From: Haloechinothrix sp033042135
GTDB lineage: Bacteria; Actinomycetota; Actinomycetes; Mycobacteriales; Pseudonocardiaceae
Assembly: GCF_033042135.1 (NCBI RefSeq)
Contig: NZ_WBXM01000001.1
Span: 186,001 to 250,000 of the forward strand
Reading direction: 5' to 3'
DNA: 64,000 nucleotides
Shown here piece after piece: positions 52,513-61,854 of this stretch. Position numbers and translations under genes: made by a program. How positions within the stretch are numbered: position 1 is the first letter of the stretch; every line of letters starts with the position of its first letter. The notes beneath the pieces are model-generated. The model made no database searches. It saw nothing but the letters and a program-made list of their open reading frames with translations, and was not told the origin of the DNA.

Positions 52513-54203
52513 GCCGCACGCTCCAGCAACTCGCCGGTACCGGTGTCGTCGAGCAGGTCGCCGTAGCTTTCCAACCACAGCGCCAGCGTCGCCACGCTGC
52601 GGATCACATGCTGGTAGCCGGTCCGGTTGAGCATCCATCGCCACGTGCCGGAGCTTTCGGTGGCGAAGCGGGGCGACAGCAGTCCGCGGACCGGTTCCCG
52701 GTTCAGCAGCGTACGGAACCGTTCCGCGGCCTCGGCCGACGCCACTCGTCTGCGGTGGTGGCGGCGAGGCTGGGGCGTCTCGGCCGCCGTAGGCAAGCCC
52801 GCGACCTCCGGCGCCAGCGGCCGCAGCAGCGGTGCGTACAGGGCGCCGTCGGCGTGCCGCTCGGGCGGTATCGCCAGTGCGGCGCGCACCACGCTGTCGG
52901 CGAGGAAGGGGGTTGCCACCGGGTTGCCACGCGCGACGAGGCCGAACGGGGCGAGGCTGATGCCGGGCAGCGTCCTGGTGAGGTAGGCGGTGAACGTGTT
53001 GCCGTACGGGTGGTCGGCAAGCGGGGTGGCCGCGTTCTCGAAGGCCGCCCTGGTGCGGTTGCGGATCTGCCTGGCGACGGTGGGGTGCAGCAGCACGTCC
53101 ACCGCGTCGAGGTACTTGGCCATGAGCGCGAACCGCTTCTCCACCGCCGGGCGGTCGCTGTCGTCGTCGGCGAACGCGCCGCCGACGAACACGCCACCGC
53201 CGAGCCCGTCGAGCACGGTGCGCCCGTTACCGGCGAGCGCCCTGGCCAGCGGAACCAGCCAGACGTGGAAGGAAGTCTGGTAGTCCACCGCCCTGGCGAA
53301 CTCGTCGAGGTCGCGGGCGAACTCGTCGCGGCGCGGCGCGACGATGGTGTGCGCGAGGCCGAGTTTGCCCGCGACCCGCGCAGCCACCAGCTCCTCGAGG
53401 ACGGTGCCGGTGTCCGAGGAGGTCGTCCAGGCCGCAGGCGCGGTTCCGGTGGTGTCGCCGGTGGTGTGGGCAGCCAGGCTCGCCAGGATCCGGGAGTCCC
53501 AGCCGCCGCTGAGCAGCGGCGCCAGCCGCGTACGCCCACCGAGCGCGGCGACGGCCTCCACCAGGGCGTCGCGCAGCGGATCGAGCGTGGCGTCGCCGCT
53601 GCTGGTCACCTCCAGCCACGGCCAGCCATCGGCGATACCTCCCTGCGGGTGCTCGGCTGGGGTGGTGAGCCGCTCGTAGGGTGCGAGCCTGCGGATGCCC
53701 TCGAACGGAGTGCGGCCCTCCAGCGGGCCGCCCATGGCGATGATCTGCGCCCACGCGTCCCAGTCGGGTCGCAGTGGGCCGCGCCGGGTCCGGGCCAGCG
53801 GGTCGACGTGCGAGCAGAAGTGGCTGGTGCTGCCTGCCCGGACCGGCGCCGTGTCGACGTACAGCGGCGCCGCGCCGGAGATGCCTGCGTGCAGGTACGG
53901 CGTCCCGGAGTCGGGGACGGCGAGGGTGGCGGCGTCGTGGCGCTCTGCGATCTCCCGCGCGTCGGTGGGTAACGAGCCGGGTAGCGGGCTCGGTGACCAG
54001 GACACCGCCTCGGTCCCCCCTTCGGTCCATGGGGTGCCGTGATTGCCGCGCACGCTGCCGCCCTGCCGGTCGATCAGGGACGGTGGTTCGCCGAGCAGCG
54101 CCCCCATGGCGGCCACCCGGTCGTCGGCCGGGCCCCCGAGGCTGCCGCACACCCGTAGCCACGGCCCCTGCTCGGTCTGGTGTTCCCCGGTCGCCCCGGT
54201 CAT
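52509..54203 (-). CDS. Asparagine-synthase-like amidotransferase, no glutaminase Cys
   Basis: 564 residues from ATG 54203 (MTGATGEHQ); upstream codons in this frame overlap the family-1 repeat and are not coding. The C-terminal synthetase domain has the PP-loop LLSGGWDSRILASL near residue 225 and VLDGLGGGVFVGG. The N-terminal half has the remnant of an Ntn-glutaminase fold (YLHAGISGAAPLYV) but no cysteine follows the start Met. Such proteins form amides or lactams by ATP adenylation without glutamine, as in lasso-peptide or beta-lactam synthetases. It could amidate uronic acid carboxyls (inference). Confidence 0.85.
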   Translation of the reverse strand: MTGATGEHQTEQGPWLRVCGSLGGPADDRVAAMGALLGEPPSLIDRQGGSVRGNHGTPWTEGGTEAVSWSPSPLPGSLPTDAREIAERHDAATLAVPDSGTPYLHAGISGAAPLYVDTAPVRAGSTSHFCSHVDPLARTRRGPLRPDWDAWAQIIAMGGPLEGRTPFEGIRRLAPYERLTTPAEHPQGGIADGWPWLEVTSSGDATLDPLRDALVEAVAALGGRTRLAPLLSGGWDSRILASLAAHTTGDTTGTAPAAWTTSSDTGTVLEELVAARVAGKLGLAHTIVAPRRDEFARDLDEFARAVDYQTSFHVWLVPLARALAGNGRTVLDGLGGGVFVGGAFADDDSDRPAVEKRFALMAKYLDAVDVLLHPTVARQIRNRTRAAFENAATPLADHPYGNTFTAYLTRTLPGISLAPFGLVARGNPVATPFLADSVVRAALAIPPERHADGALYAPLLRPLAPEVAGLPTAAETPQPRRHHRRRVASAEAAERFRTLLNREPVRGLLSPRFATESSGTWRWMLNRTGYQHVIRSVATLALWLESYGDLLDDTGTGELLERAA

Positions 54204-54333
54204 CTCGCCTACCACCTCACCGGCCACGCCGCGTGCGGTACTGGCCCGATCGCCTGCTCGCCGTCCACTCCGCCATTCTGCCGCCCGGTGCGTGGCCCCG
54301 ACGCCGCACCCGGCACCTACCCGGCAGGGGTGG

Positions 54334-54384
54334 GGCTGAACGTAACGTTCGGCGCCGTAGAAGGAACGAACGGCACGTTCAGCT
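54334..54384. terminator. Family-1 nested palindrome, copy 3
   Basis: Arms 54334-54350 and 54368-54384 (about two mismatches) with the core GAACGTAACGTTC. The right arm contains the stop codon of the glycosyltransferase gene ending at 54379. It separates this gene from the asparagine-synthase-like gene. The remaining 54204-54333 holds nothing else recognisable. Confidence 0.7.
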
Positions 54385-55764
54385 GCCGAGGGCGCCGTAG
54401 TAGTGGGCGGCGATGCGTTCCCGCGTGGCGCGGTAGGTGGCCGAGGCACCGGGCGGGATGTGCTCCGTGGCGGTCTCGATCTCGGCGAGGTCGCCGGTGA
54501 ACTCCGGGGCAGCCGGGTTCGCCGGGGAGCGCGCGAGCCGCTTACCGAGCCCGCCGGGCAGCGCGGAGGCGGCTCGCACCGCGAGCGGACGCAGGTGCAG
54601 CCGCGCGGTGCGTGACCGTTCGGCGGTGCTGAACCGGTGCCGGGTGAACTCCTCGGCCAGCGCGGCCAGTTCCGCCGCCGTCTCCGCTGCCCCGCGCGGC
54701 GCGGGCAAACTCGCACACCGGGCAGCCAGACTCTCCCTGGTCTCCGGCAGCAGCAGGTGGTCGGCACGGTTGGCCACCTGCCCCGGCTCGCTCTCCGCCG
54801 CGGCAAGCGCGAGCCCTTCGCGCTCGGCCCAGCGTGCCCGCCCTGTCTGGTCATCGGTGACGGCCGCGCGGGTCGGCACGATCAGCGAGGGCAACCCGGC
54901 GTGCAGTACCTCGTGGAACGAGTTGTACCCGGCCTCGGTCACCGCGACGTTGAACGCCGCCAGGTAGCGGGCCAGCGGGAAGACCCCGCGCAGTGTGACC
55001 ACCCGCTCGTCGTCGACACCGAGCTCACCAGGAGAGATCGAGGTGGAGGTCATCGCCACCTGCCAGTCCCGCGTGGCCAGCACCGCGCGTACCGCCGCCC
55101 GCGCCGCGTCCGGATCGGCCCCCGGGTCGGCATCATCGGTCCCGCCCGCCGGTCCGGGCGCTGCCCGCAGCGTGACCAGCGCCGTCGGCTTGCCGGGATC
55201 CAACCCGAGCTCCCGCGCGGCCTGCTGTCGGGGTAACCGCGTGACCCGCTCAAGCAGCGTCACCGGCGAGACGACCAGCGCGTCACCGAGATCCGCTGTG
55301 GCGCCGTGATCCGCCGCGCCTGCCAGCTCCCCTGGTTCGACCACCCGGTCGAACATCCGCCGCTGGCGCAGCGCTTTCTCGTTCACTCCCGGCTGCCACA
55401 TGCCGCGTCGTATCCACACGAACGCCACCCCGGCGAGCCGCGCTCTGGCGATCTGCAGGCCTGCGTACGGCCATGCTCCGTCGAAGGCGACCACGCGGGC
55501 GCCGCTCTCGTTGACCAGTGCCTGGAGCCGGGCGGCGAGGTAGTGCTGCCAGGTGGAATCGGTCATACCGGTGGGGCCTCGGCTTGGGCAGTACTCGCAC
55601 CGGAGGCCGAGCCCGGCGACCAACGGCAGCGCGCGAGACAGCGAGAAGATGATCGGTTCAATGTCCTCGCAGGCCAGCGCGGTGGCGGCGGCGCGGGCGA
55701 GGTGGCCCATGCCGGTGCCGTTGCTGGTTGCGAGGATCACGCGGGGTCGGTCGGCGTCGGTCAC
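54379..55764 (-). CDS. GT-B glycosyltransferase, MurG/UGT-like, paralogue A
   Basis: 461 residues from GTG 55764. N-terminal Rossmann half: VILATSNGTGMGHLARAA, and CEYCPSR. C-terminal half: donor-binding region VAVTEAGYNSFHEVLHAGLPSLIVPTRAAVTDDQTGRA, as in MurG-type enzymes. Closely related to the protein at 57277-58725 (same ATSNGTGMGHL and EYCPSR). Nucleotide-sugar donor unknown. Divergent from the dehydrogenase gene with a 102-bp promoter gap. Confidence 0.9.
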   Translation of the reverse strand: MTDADRPRVILATSNGTGMGHLARAAATALACEDIEPIIFSLSRALPLVAGLGLRCEYCPSRGPTGMTDSTWQHYLAARLQALVNESGARVVAFDGAWPYAGLQIARARLAGVAFVWIRRGMWQPGVNEKALRQRRMFDRVVEPGELAGAADHGATADLGDALVVSPVTLLERVTRLPRQQAARELGLDPGKPTALVTLRAAPGPAGGTDDADPGADPDAARAAVRAVLATRDWQVAMTSTSISPGELGVDDERVVTLRGVFPLARYLAAFNVAVTEAGYNSFHEVLHAGLPSLIVPTRAAVTDDQTGRARWAEREGLALAAAESEPGQVANRADHLLLPETRESLAARCASLPAPRGAAETAAELAALAEEFTRHRFSTAERSRTARLHLRPLAVRAASALPGGLGKRLARSPANPAAPEFTGDLAEIETATEHIPPGASATYRATRERIAAHYYGALGS

Positions 55765-55866
55765 GGGATGTCAGCGTAGCCGCGCGCGGGTGCCCGCAGG
55801 GCTACCGCGGTGCGGGCTGCCGTTGCCGCTTACGTGTTCACCTCAGCACGACGGTAGTATCCGGCC

Positions 55867-57183
55867 GTGCCTTCCGATCCACCTGCCAACCCGCCCGTTA
55901 TGTCGGCGAGCGCACCTCCCGCGCCGCGGTCGGGGAATGTCGTCGTCGTCGGGCTCGGTTACGTCGGGCTTCCGCTGGTGATGGGTGCCGTCGAGGCCGG
56001 GTACCCGGTGGCCGGGCTGGACAGGGACGCCGATACGGTCGCCGACCTCAATGCCGGGCGGTCGCACATCGACGGCATCACCGACGGTGAGGTAGCCGCC
56101 GCGGTCGATTCCGGATTCCGCGCCACGACCGATCCCACGGTGCTGGGCGAGGCCTCGACCGTAGTGGTGTGCGTCCCTACCCCGCTGGCCGACGACGGTG
56201 GACCCGATCTCGGGGCGGTCGAGTCGGCCATGCGCGCCATCGCCGAGCACCTGAGACCCGGCACCCTGGTGGTGCTGGAAAGCACCACTTACCCGGGCAC
56301 GACAGAGGAGATCGTGCGCCCGATCCTGGAAGGTAGCGGGCTGCGCGCGGGCCAGGACTTCCACCTGGCCTTCTCCCCGGAACGGATCGATCCCGGCAAC
56401 CCCACCTACGGCCTGCGCAACACCCCCAAGATCGTCGGGGGGCATACCGAAAGCTGTGCCGAGCGCTGTGCCGCGTTCTACCGGCACGTGGTAGACACCG
56501 TGGTGATCTCCAAGGGAACCCGCGAGGCCGAGATGGCCAAGCTGCTGGAGAACACCTACCGGCACATCAACATCGCGCTGGTCAACGAGATGGCCAAGTT
56601 CTGCCAGGAACTCGGAGTGGACATCTGGGACGTCATCCGCTGTGCGGCCACCAAACCCTTCGGGTTCCAGGCGTTCTATCCCGGGCCAGGCGTGGGTGGG
56701 CACTGCATCCCCATCGACCCGAACTACCTGTCCTACAAGGTCCGCACGCTCGGCTACTCGTTCCGGTTCGTGGAGCTGGCGCAGGAGGTCAACCAGAGCA
56801 TGCCGGGCTACGTGGTGCGTCGGGTGCAGGACCTGCTCAACGAGCACCGCAGGCCGCTGCGCGGGTCGACGGTGCTGCTGCTCGGCGTGACCTACAAGCC
56901 GGATGTCCACGACCAGCGGGAGTCACCTGCCGCGCACGTGGCGCGGTACCTGCTTGCCTGGGGTGCCGACGTGGTCTACCACGACCCGTACGTGCCCGAG
57001 TGGACGGTGGGCGGGGCCACGATCCGGCGTGCCGAGAACCTGGAGACGGAGCTGACTACGGCCGACATCTCGGTGCTGCTGCAGCCGCACAGCAGCTACG
57101 ACCTGCCCAGCATCGCCAAGCAGGCCGCGCTGCTGTTCGACACCAGGGGCAAGATAGAGGACGACAACGTCGCCCGGCTGTAG
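55867..57183 (+). CDS. Nucleotide-sugar C6 dehydrogenase (UDP-HexNAc/UDP-sugar type)
   Basis: 438 residues. NAD-binding VVVGLGYVGLPLVMGAV near residue 20, the family helix EAEMAKLLENTYRHINIALVNE, catalytic Cys280 in GVGGHCIPIDPNYL, and the third domain (LLLGVTYKPDVHDQRESPA). The GGHCIPIDP form is typical of UDP-GlcNAc/ManNAc dehydrogenases (WbpA/WecC). It makes a nucleotide-linked uronic acid with two rounds of NAD reduction. It is the likely source of the acidic sugar for the glycan exported by the Wzm/Wzt genes downstream. Confidence 0.93.
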   Translation: MPSDPPANPPVMSASAPPAPRSGNVVVVGLGYVGLPLVMGAVEAGYPVAGLDRDADTVADLNAGRSHIDGITDGEVAAAVDSGFRATTDPTVLGEASTVVVCVPTPLADDGGPDLGAVESAMRAIAEHLRPGTLVVLESTTYPGTTEEIVRPILEGSGLRAGQDFHLAFSPERIDPGNPTYGLRNTPKIVGGHTESCAERCAAFYRHVVDTVVISKGTREAEMAKLLENTYRHINIALVNEMAKFCQELGVDIWDVIRCAATKPFGFQAFYPGPGVGGHCIPIDPNYLSYKVRTLGYSFRFVELAQEVNQSMPGYVVRRVQDLLNEHRRPLRGSTVLLLGVTYKPDVHDQRESPAAHVARYLLAWGADVVYHDPYVPEWTVGGATIRRAENLETELTTADISVLLQPHSSYDLPSIAKQAALLFDTRGKIEDDNVARL

Positions 57184-57276
57184 TGCCGCCACGAGGGCGG
57201 CCGGTGTGCCGGGCCGGTGATGCGCGCTGCCTCACGCTCTGGCGCCCACGACGACCGACGAGGAGAGAACGCGACG

Positions 57277-58725
57277 GTGGCTGCGGATCAGCCAGTGGAC
57301 CGGGTTGTGCTCGCGACGAGCAACGGCACCGGGATGGGGCATCTCACCCGACAGCTCTGCGTTGCGCTGTCGCTGGAGCCCAGCGTGGAGCCGGTGTTCT
57401 TCTCGCTGTCCGGCGCCGCCGGGGTGATCAACCACTACGGGTTCCGCGGCGAGTACTGCCCCAGCCGGGAACGCGGCTGGATCCCGGAAACCCGCTGGCA
57501 CGACTACCTGGCTGAGCGGCTGCGCGCCTTCGTCGCCGAGACGGGCGCGCGGGCTGTGGTGTTCGACGGGGTCGTGCCCTACCTGGGATTGCTGCGTGCC
57601 CGGCTGGCCATGCCCGATGTGGCCTTCGTGTGGATGCGGCGCGGCTACTGGCGAGCAGGCGCGCGCACCACGCCGCTGCGGTCGGCCGCGCTGTTCGACC
57701 TGGTGCTGGAGCCAGGGGACCTAGCGGGTGAGGGTGATACCGGGGCGACCGCGCATGCGGGTGATGCCGTGCGGCTGCCACCGGTGTCGTTGCTGGAGCA
57801 CCTCCGGCCGCTGCCGCGTGAGGAGGCGGCCGCGGCCATGGGGATCGACCCGGACCGGCCGACCGCGCTGGTGACGCTGGCCGCGGGCACCGTCAACGAT
57901 GTCATCGCCCCCGGTGCCGCCGCGCTGCACGCCCTGCTGGCCGACCCGGAGTGGCAGGTGGTCGTCACTCGCAGCGCCCTCAACCAGCAAGGCATCGAGC
58001 TGGCCGAGGCGTCCCGTTGCGTGGAGCTCAAGGGCATCTACCCGCTGGCGAAGTACTTGAACGCGGTGGACGCGGCGGTCTCGGCCGGTGGGTACAACTC
58101 GGTGCACGAGCTGCTCTACGCGCGGGTGCCGACGCTGCTGGTACCGAACCGCTTCGCCGCCACCGATGACCAAGCGGCGCGGGTGACGTGGCTGGCCGGG
58201 GCCGGGATGGCGCTGCACGCGGAGGAAGCCGACCTCGACTCTGTGCGGACCCAGGCTGGGCGGCTGCGGGAGGCCACCGTGCGCGCCGAGCTGTCCGACG
58301 CGTGCGCGGCGCTGGACCGGCCAACGGGTGGCACCGCGGCGGCGACCCGGCTGATGGGGCTGCTGGATGACCCGCGTGAGCGCCGACCGCGACCGCGGAC
58401 ACACTCGGTGGAGGTGCGCGCGCGGCTGGCCGCGATGCGCGCGCTCGGTCCGCGCGGGACGGCGATGGTGCGCCGCGCACTCGGGCGCGCGCCCAGCCCC
58501 GGTCCGACGGGCCGGATGCCGGTGCGGCTGGTGGAGGCTCGCCAGGAGGGCAACTCTCCCACTGGGGCCGCCGCCACCCCGCTGGTGTTGGCGGAGGAAC
58601 TGGACAACGAGTTGTTGCAGTCGGGGTATCCGGTGGAGCAGCTGATCGACGGCGCGAGCTCGGGGTACCGGCACCGGCGGTTACGGATCGCGCGGCGTTA
58701 CTACCGGGTACAGGAGGGTGTGTGA
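57277..58725 (+). CDS. GT-B glycosyltransferase, MurG/UGT-like, paralogue B
   Basis: 482 residues from GTG 57277 (AGGAG 11 nt upstream; ATG 57220 or GTG upstream are weaker). Same layout as the 54379 protein: VVLATSNGTGMGHLTRQL, EYCPSR, FDGVVPYLG, and AAVSAGGYNSVHELLYARVPTLLVPNRFAATDDQAARV. The C-terminal 100 residues are basic. Duplicate of paralogue A that presumably transfers a different or successive sugar. Confidence 0.9.
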   Translation: MAADQPVDRVVLATSNGTGMGHLTRQLCVALSLEPSVEPVFFSLSGAAGVINHYGFRGEYCPSRERGWIPETRWHDYLAERLRAFVAETGARAVVFDGVVPYLGLLRARLAMPDVAFVWMRRGYWRAGARTTPLRSAALFDLVLEPGDLAGEGDTGATAHAGDAVRLPPVSLLEHLRPLPREEAAAAMGIDPDRPTALVTLAAGTVNDVIAPGAAALHALLADPEWQVVVTRSALNQQGIELAEASRCVELKGIYPLAKYLNAVDAAVSAGGYNSVHELLYARVPTLLVPNRFAATDDQAARVTWLAGAGMALHAEEADLDSVRTQAGRLREATVRAELSDACAALDRPTGGTAAATRLMGLLDDPRERRPRPRTHSVEVRARLAAMRALGPRGTAMVRRALGRAPSPGPTGRMPVRLVEARQEGNSPTGAAATPLVLAEELDNELLQSGYPVEQLIDGASSGYRHRRLRIARRYYRVQEGV

Positions 58726-58863
58726 CGCGACATGAGGCGCAGCGGGTGGCGGCATCCCCGGTGCGGCAACCCCGTACAGTGCATCGCATGAGCGAGCGCG
58801 ACGAGGGGCCGCGCCGGGTGGCGGCCGGCGCCGCAGCCGGTGACGGTTTCGCGTGGAGAGTGT

Positions 58864-59796
58864 ATGACCGGTTCCACGGGTAGCCAGCCACAAGGCCGAC
58901 AGGCGGCCGAGCTGGCCGCGCAGTACGGGCTACACGACACCACCGCGCGGCCGACCCTGACCGGCTACGTCCGGCAGCTGTGGGAGCGTAGGCACTTCAT
59001 TCAGGCCTACGCTGGCGCGCGTGCCAAGGCGCAGTACTCGGCGTCCCGGCTCGGCCAGGTCTGGCAGCTCGCCACCCCGCTGATGAACGCAGGCGTGTAC
59101 TACCTGCTGTTCGGGGTACTGCTCCAGCTCAGCAGGGGGGTCGAGAACTTCCCCGCGTTCCTGGTCACCGGCGTGTTCGCGTTCACGTTCATGCAGCGCT
59201 CGCTGAACAACGGCGCGAAATCCATCGGGGACAACCTGGCGCTGGTGCGGGCGTTGCACTTCCCGCGCGCGATGCTGCCGCTGTCCTCGGTGCTGGTCGA
59301 ACTACGGCAGATGCTGATCTCGATGTGCGCGCTGTTGGTCATCATCCCGATCACCGGGATCACCGTAGGCACCGGAGACACCATCCGATGGGAGTGGCTG
59401 CTGGTATTGCCGGTGCTGCTGTTGCACATGGTCTTCAACATCGGGATCAGCCTGGCGATCGCCAGGATCGGCGCGGTCAGCCAGGACATCAACCAGGTGC
59501 TGCCGGTGCTGACCCGGCTCTGGTTCTACACCTCCGGGGTGTTCTACAGCATCGACGTATGGGTCGGGCGGATCGAGCAGGAGTGGCTGCAACAGATCAT
59601 GATGCCGATCATCCAGCTCAACCCCGGCGCGGTGTTCCTGGACCTGTACCGCACGGTGCTGATCGAGAGTCACGTCCCGATGGACCTGCCGCTCGGGTTG
59701 AACGTCTGGGCGGCAGCGGTGCTTTGGGCCGTAATATTCCTGGTGGGAGGCTTCCTCTTCTTCTGGCGCAAGGAGGAGGTGTACGGCCGTGGCTGA
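58864..59796 (+). CDS. Polysaccharide ABC exporter permease (Wzm/TagG-like)
   Basis: 310 residues from ATG 58864, preceded by GGAGAG. N-terminal cytoplasmic helix (LWERRHFIQAYAGARAKAQYSASRLG), six hydrophobic segments and the motif SVLVELRQMLISM. This is the ABC-2 type of O-antigen/teichoic acid exporters. It overlaps the ATPase gene by 8 nt. Substrate inferred from context: a uronic-acid-containing glycan made by the nearby genes. Confidence 0.93.
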   Translation: MTGSTGSQPQGRQAAELAAQYGLHDTTARPTLTGYVRQLWERRHFIQAYAGARAKAQYSASRLGQVWQLATPLMNAGVYYLLFGVLLQLSRGVENFPAFLVTGVFAFTFMQRSLNNGAKSIGDNLALVRALHFPRAMLPLSSVLVELRQMLISMCALLVIIPITGITVGTGDTIRWEWLLVLPVLLLHMVFNIGISLAIARIGAVSQDINQVLPVLTRLWFYTSGVFYSIDVWVGRIEQEWLQQIMMPIIQLNPGAVFLDLYRTVLIESHVPMDLPLGLNVWAAAVLWAVIFLVGGFLFFWRKEEVYGRG

Positions 59797-60580
59797 ACCC
59801 GACCCGAGCCCGGTGAGCGCGGCCGCGACCGGGCAGCCCACCGTGATCGTGGACGACCTGCACGTCGTCTACCGCGTGATCGGTGCCAGCAACAAGGAGG
59901 AGAAGGGCAACGCGGCGACCGCGTTCAAGCGCCTGTTGCTGCGGCAGAAGCAGCCGTCGGTCAAGGAGGTGCACGCGATCCGCGGCATCTCGTTCACCGC
60001 CTACGAGGGCGACGCGATCGGCGTGGTTGGCCGCAACGGCTCCGGCAAGAGCACCCTGATGCGGGCGATCGCGGGTTTGCTCCCCGCAGCCAACGGCGCG
60101 GTGTACGCGCAGGGGCAGCCGTCCTTCCTTGGGGTGAACGCGGCGCTGATGAGTGGGCTGACGGGTGAGCGCAACATCGAGCTGGGTTGCCTTGCGATGG
60201 GGATGAGCCGCGAGGAGGCCAGGGAACGGCACGACGAGATCGTGGAGTTCTCCGGGCTGGGCGAGCACATCAAGATGCCGATGCGCACTTACTCCACCGG
60301 TATGGGGGCGCGGCTGCGGTTCGCGATCGCCGCCGCCAAGAGCCACGACGTGCTCATCGTGGACGAGGCGCTGGCCACCGGTGACCGGGACTTCCGCAAG
60401 AAGAGCGAGCGTCGCATCCAGGAACTGCGGAAGGAAGCGGGCACGGTGTTCCTGGTCAGCCACAGCATGAAGCAGATCATCAGGACCTGTAACCGGGCAA
60501 TCTGGGTGGAGAAGGGGCTGCTGCGCATGGACGGCGATCCCGAGTCCGTGGTGCAGGCCTATCTCGACGAGAACTCCTAG
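59789..60580 (+). CDS. Polysaccharide ABC exporter ATPase (Wzt/TagH-like)
   Basis: 263 residues from GTG 59789. Walker A GRNGSGKSTLM near residue 76, signature YSTGMGARLRFAIA, Walker B VLIVDEALATGD and switch His in VSHSMKQI. It lacks the C-terminal carbohydrate-recognition domain of long Wzt proteins, as in TagH of some actinobacteria. The N-terminal residues 25-60 insert (KEEKGNAATAFKRLLLRQK) is characteristic of TagH-like ATPases. Works with the permease upstream. Confidence 0.94.
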   Translation: MAEPDPSPVSAAATGQPTVIVDDLHVVYRVIGASNKEEKGNAATAFKRLLLRQKQPSVKEVHAIRGISFTAYEGDAIGVVGRNGSGKSTLMRAIAGLLPAANGAVYAQGQPSFLGVNAALMSGLTGERNIELGCLAMGMSREEARERHDEIVEFSGLGEHIKMPMRTYSTGMGARLRFAIAAAKSHDVLIVDEALATGDRDFRKKSERRIQELRKEAGTVFLVSHSMKQIIRTCNRAIWVEKGLLRMDGDPESVVQAYLDENS

Positions 60581-60591
60581 GAGGTCCGCGC

Positions 60592-61677
60592 GTGCGTGTC
60601 CTGGTGGTCACCGTTGTGCACAACCCGAGGGACGCGCGGATCCGCTACCGGCAGATCCCCGCGTTGCTGGAAGCCGGGCACGAGGTCACCTACATCGCGC
60701 CGTTCGAGCATTTCGACACGCCACTGCCCGTCGAGGTGACGGGACTGACGGGAGTATCGGTGCCACGTGCGGTGGGACGCAGGCGGCTCGGGGCGCTCCA
60801 GGCGGTCCGAGCGGCGGTCGCCGCGCACGCTCCAGGCGCCGACATCGTGCTCATGCACGACCCGGAGCTGGTTCTCGCGGTGGCCGGGCTGCGGCGGCTT
60901 CCGCCGGTGGTGTGGGACGTGCATGAGGACACCGCCGCCACGATGACGCTGAAGCCGTGGCTGCCCCGCGCCCTGCGGCCGGTCGCGGTGGGCGCGGCGA
61001 AGCTGATCGAGCGTTTCGCCGAGCGGCGCTACCACCTGCTGCTGGCCGACACCGGCTACCGGGAGTTGTTCCGGAACGACCACCCCGTGGTGCCGAACAC
61101 CACCTACGTGCCGGAGCAGGTCCCGCCGCCCGGCGCGGATCGGGCGATCTACGTGGGGCACCTGACCAGGGCGCGCGGTACCGAGGAAATGGTCGCCGTT
61201 GGTAGGCGGCTGCGCGGCACCGTGCGGGTGGAGCTGGTCGGCGACGCAGATGCGGAGATGCGGCCGCTGGTCGAGCAGGCACACGCCGAGGGGGCGGTGG
61301 TCTGGTACGGCTTCGTGCCGAATGATCAGGCGCTGCCCATGGTGGAGGGCGCGCTGGCCGGGCTCTCGTTGCGGCACGACGAGGCGAACTACCGCAACTC
61401 GTGGGCGACCAAGGCGGTGGAGTACATGGCAAGGGGCATCCCCACGGTCAGCACCCCCACCCCGCCCGCGCCGGAGATCGTGGAGCGTCACCAAGCGGGG
61501 TTCATCGTGCCGTTTGGCGACCCGGACGGCGCTGCCGATGCCGTGCTGCGGCTGCGCCAGGACGCCCAGCTTCGCGAGGCGATGGGTAAGCGGGCACACC
61601 AGGCGGCGTTGGCCGAGTACGCCTGGCCGGTGCACGCCCGCGACTTCGTCGCGAACCTGGAACGCTGGACGCGGTAG
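60592..61677 (+). CDS. GT4-type glycosyltransferase
   Basis: 361 residues from GTG 60592 with AGGAGG upstream, 11 nt after the ATPase gene. VLVVTVVHNPRDARIRYRQIPALLEAGHEVTY at the start, a DVHED motif and a C-terminal donor half (IYVGHLTRARG, YKNSWATKAVEYMARGIPTVSTP-type segment). Final gene of the plus-strand export unit; a family-2 palindrome lies 10 bp after its stop. Confidence 0.92.
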   Translation: MRVLVVTVVHNPRDARIRYRQIPALLEAGHEVTYIAPFEHFDTPLPVEVTGLTGVSVPRAVGRRRLGALQAVRAAVAAHAPGADIVLMHDPELVLAVAGLRRLPPVVWDVHEDTAATMTLKPWLPRALRPVAVGAAKLIERFAERRYHLLLADTGYRELFRNDHPVVPNTTYVPEQVPPPGADRAIYVGHLTRARGTEEMVAVGRRLRGTVRVELVGDADAEMRPLVEQAHAEGAVVWYGFVPNDQALPMVEGALAGLSLRHDEANYRNSWATKAVEYMARGIPTVSTPTPPAPEIVERHQAGFIVPFGDPDGAADAVLRLRQDAQLREAMGKRAHQAALAEYAWPVHARDFVANLERWTR

Positions 61678-61686
61678 CCGCCAGGG

Positions 61687-61742
61687 GCGAGCCGAAGGAC
61701 TCCTTCGATACGTGTCCGGTACCGAACGGCCCCTCTGGCTCC
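61687..61742. terminator. Family-2 nested palindrome, copy 4 (worn)
   Basis: Left arm GCGAGCCGAAGGACTCC matches copy 2 exactly; the right arm GGCCCCTCTGGCTCC has several mismatches. It sits directly after the glycosyltransferase gene. The left half can still fold on its own (GAAGGACTCCTTC). Confidence 0.65.
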
Positions 61743-61854
61743 ACTACCCAGCGGGGCGTCGGGCAAGATCGCGTCCCGAACCGCGTGAAGCGATTCTGCC
61801 TGTGATCGCCGGGTTGATGAAGTACGTTATCGGGAGACTCGACCGCTGTGCGCG

